Assembly: GCA_025465465.1 (NCBI GenBank)
Contig: JAODND010000007.1
Span: forward strand, 1-55,101
DNA length: 55,101 nt
Direction: 5' to 3'
Source of the DNA: Frankiales bacterium
Lineage (GTDB): Bacteria > Actinomycetota > Actinomycetes > Mycobacteriales > SCTD01
Each line of letters starts with the position of its first letter. Within the stretch, counting starts at the first letter, position 1. The translations under genes were made by a program, and so were the position numbers. The notes under the pieces are model-generated. The model did no database searches. It worked only from the letters and a program-made list of their open reading frames with translations, and was not told the DNA's origin. Positions 55,079-55,101 of this stretch are shown here, in pieces.

Positions 55079-55101
55079 CTCAGCCGGCGCTGCAGGGGTC
55101 G

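Noticed and set aside
55066..55101. tRNA-like GTAGCTCAG string at the right edge
   Set aside because: The flanks do not form a D-arm or acceptor stem, and the bases are explained by the end of the msrB fragment.

Overview
The window is chromosomal DNA of a high-GC actinobacterium, most like a Nocardioides-type propionibacterial or mycolic-acid-free relative. This is inferred from the strong G/C third-position bias, frequent GTG starts, leaderless promoters (TANNNT about 6 nt before the start codon), a KstR-like operator, a standalone LigD-type polymerase beside a LigC-type ligase, and an aerobic (CobG-type) cobalamin pathway. No rRNA, tRNA or CRISPR array is visible.

Positions 1-11,790 are a cobalamin locus. 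cobN (minus) is divergent from cobG-cobH-cobIJ (plus). The run cobF-cobL-cobM-cobK (minus) has start/stop overlaps throughout and is divergent from a FhuF-like 2Fe-2S protein. The cobalt transporter cbtB-cbtA (minus) lies behind a cobalamin riboswitch. Together these cover most corrin-ring steps from precorrin-2 plus cobalt uptake and insertion.

Positions 11,797-24,092 are chromosomal genes: a sulfotransferase/DUF1214 pair behind a KstR-like palindrome, tsaD, a DUF4395 membrane protein, an ACAD10/11-type phosphotransferase, a mercaptopyruvate sulfurtransferase, a YbaK deacylase, and a two-gene module pairing a zinc-ribbon/class III cyclase/AAA/helical-repeat protein with an MFS carrier that has a C-terminal cyclic-nucleotide-binding domain.

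Positions 24,221-48,699 are a 24.5-kb integrated element, the main discovery here. It is bounded by a perfect 23-bp direct repeat lying in the codons for the adenylation motif (E-P-K-W-D-G-F-R) of an ATP-dependent DNA ligase gene. The displaced native 5' end of the ligase remains at 24,140-24,274. The element's right end supplies a divergent replacement start and first 27 codons, so the ligase is restored as a chimera (48,596-49,645). A large serine recombinase sits at the right end, with a Rep-like replication initiator and a MerR-like regulator nearby. The cargo is defence-like: type I restriction-modification (hsdM-hsdS-hsdR), a NucS-like nuclease, a PLD nuclease with an EVE/PUA-like C-terminus next to a decayed 5-methylcytosine methyltransferase, a SIR2 protein, a frameshifted PIN-like protein, a truncated AlbA_2 protein, and several unknowns. 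No conjugation or virion genes are seen.

Positions 48,700-55,101 return to the chromosome: the rest of the ligase, an ABC-F ATPase, acyl-CoA thioesterase II, a LigD-type polymerase, msrB and a SAM methyltransferase. Beyond the methyltransferase lies a second copy of the msrB 3' end, including the catalytic-cysteine codons. It is preceded by the same 18-bp sequence found in msrB, suggesting a second, independent gene-restoring insertion.
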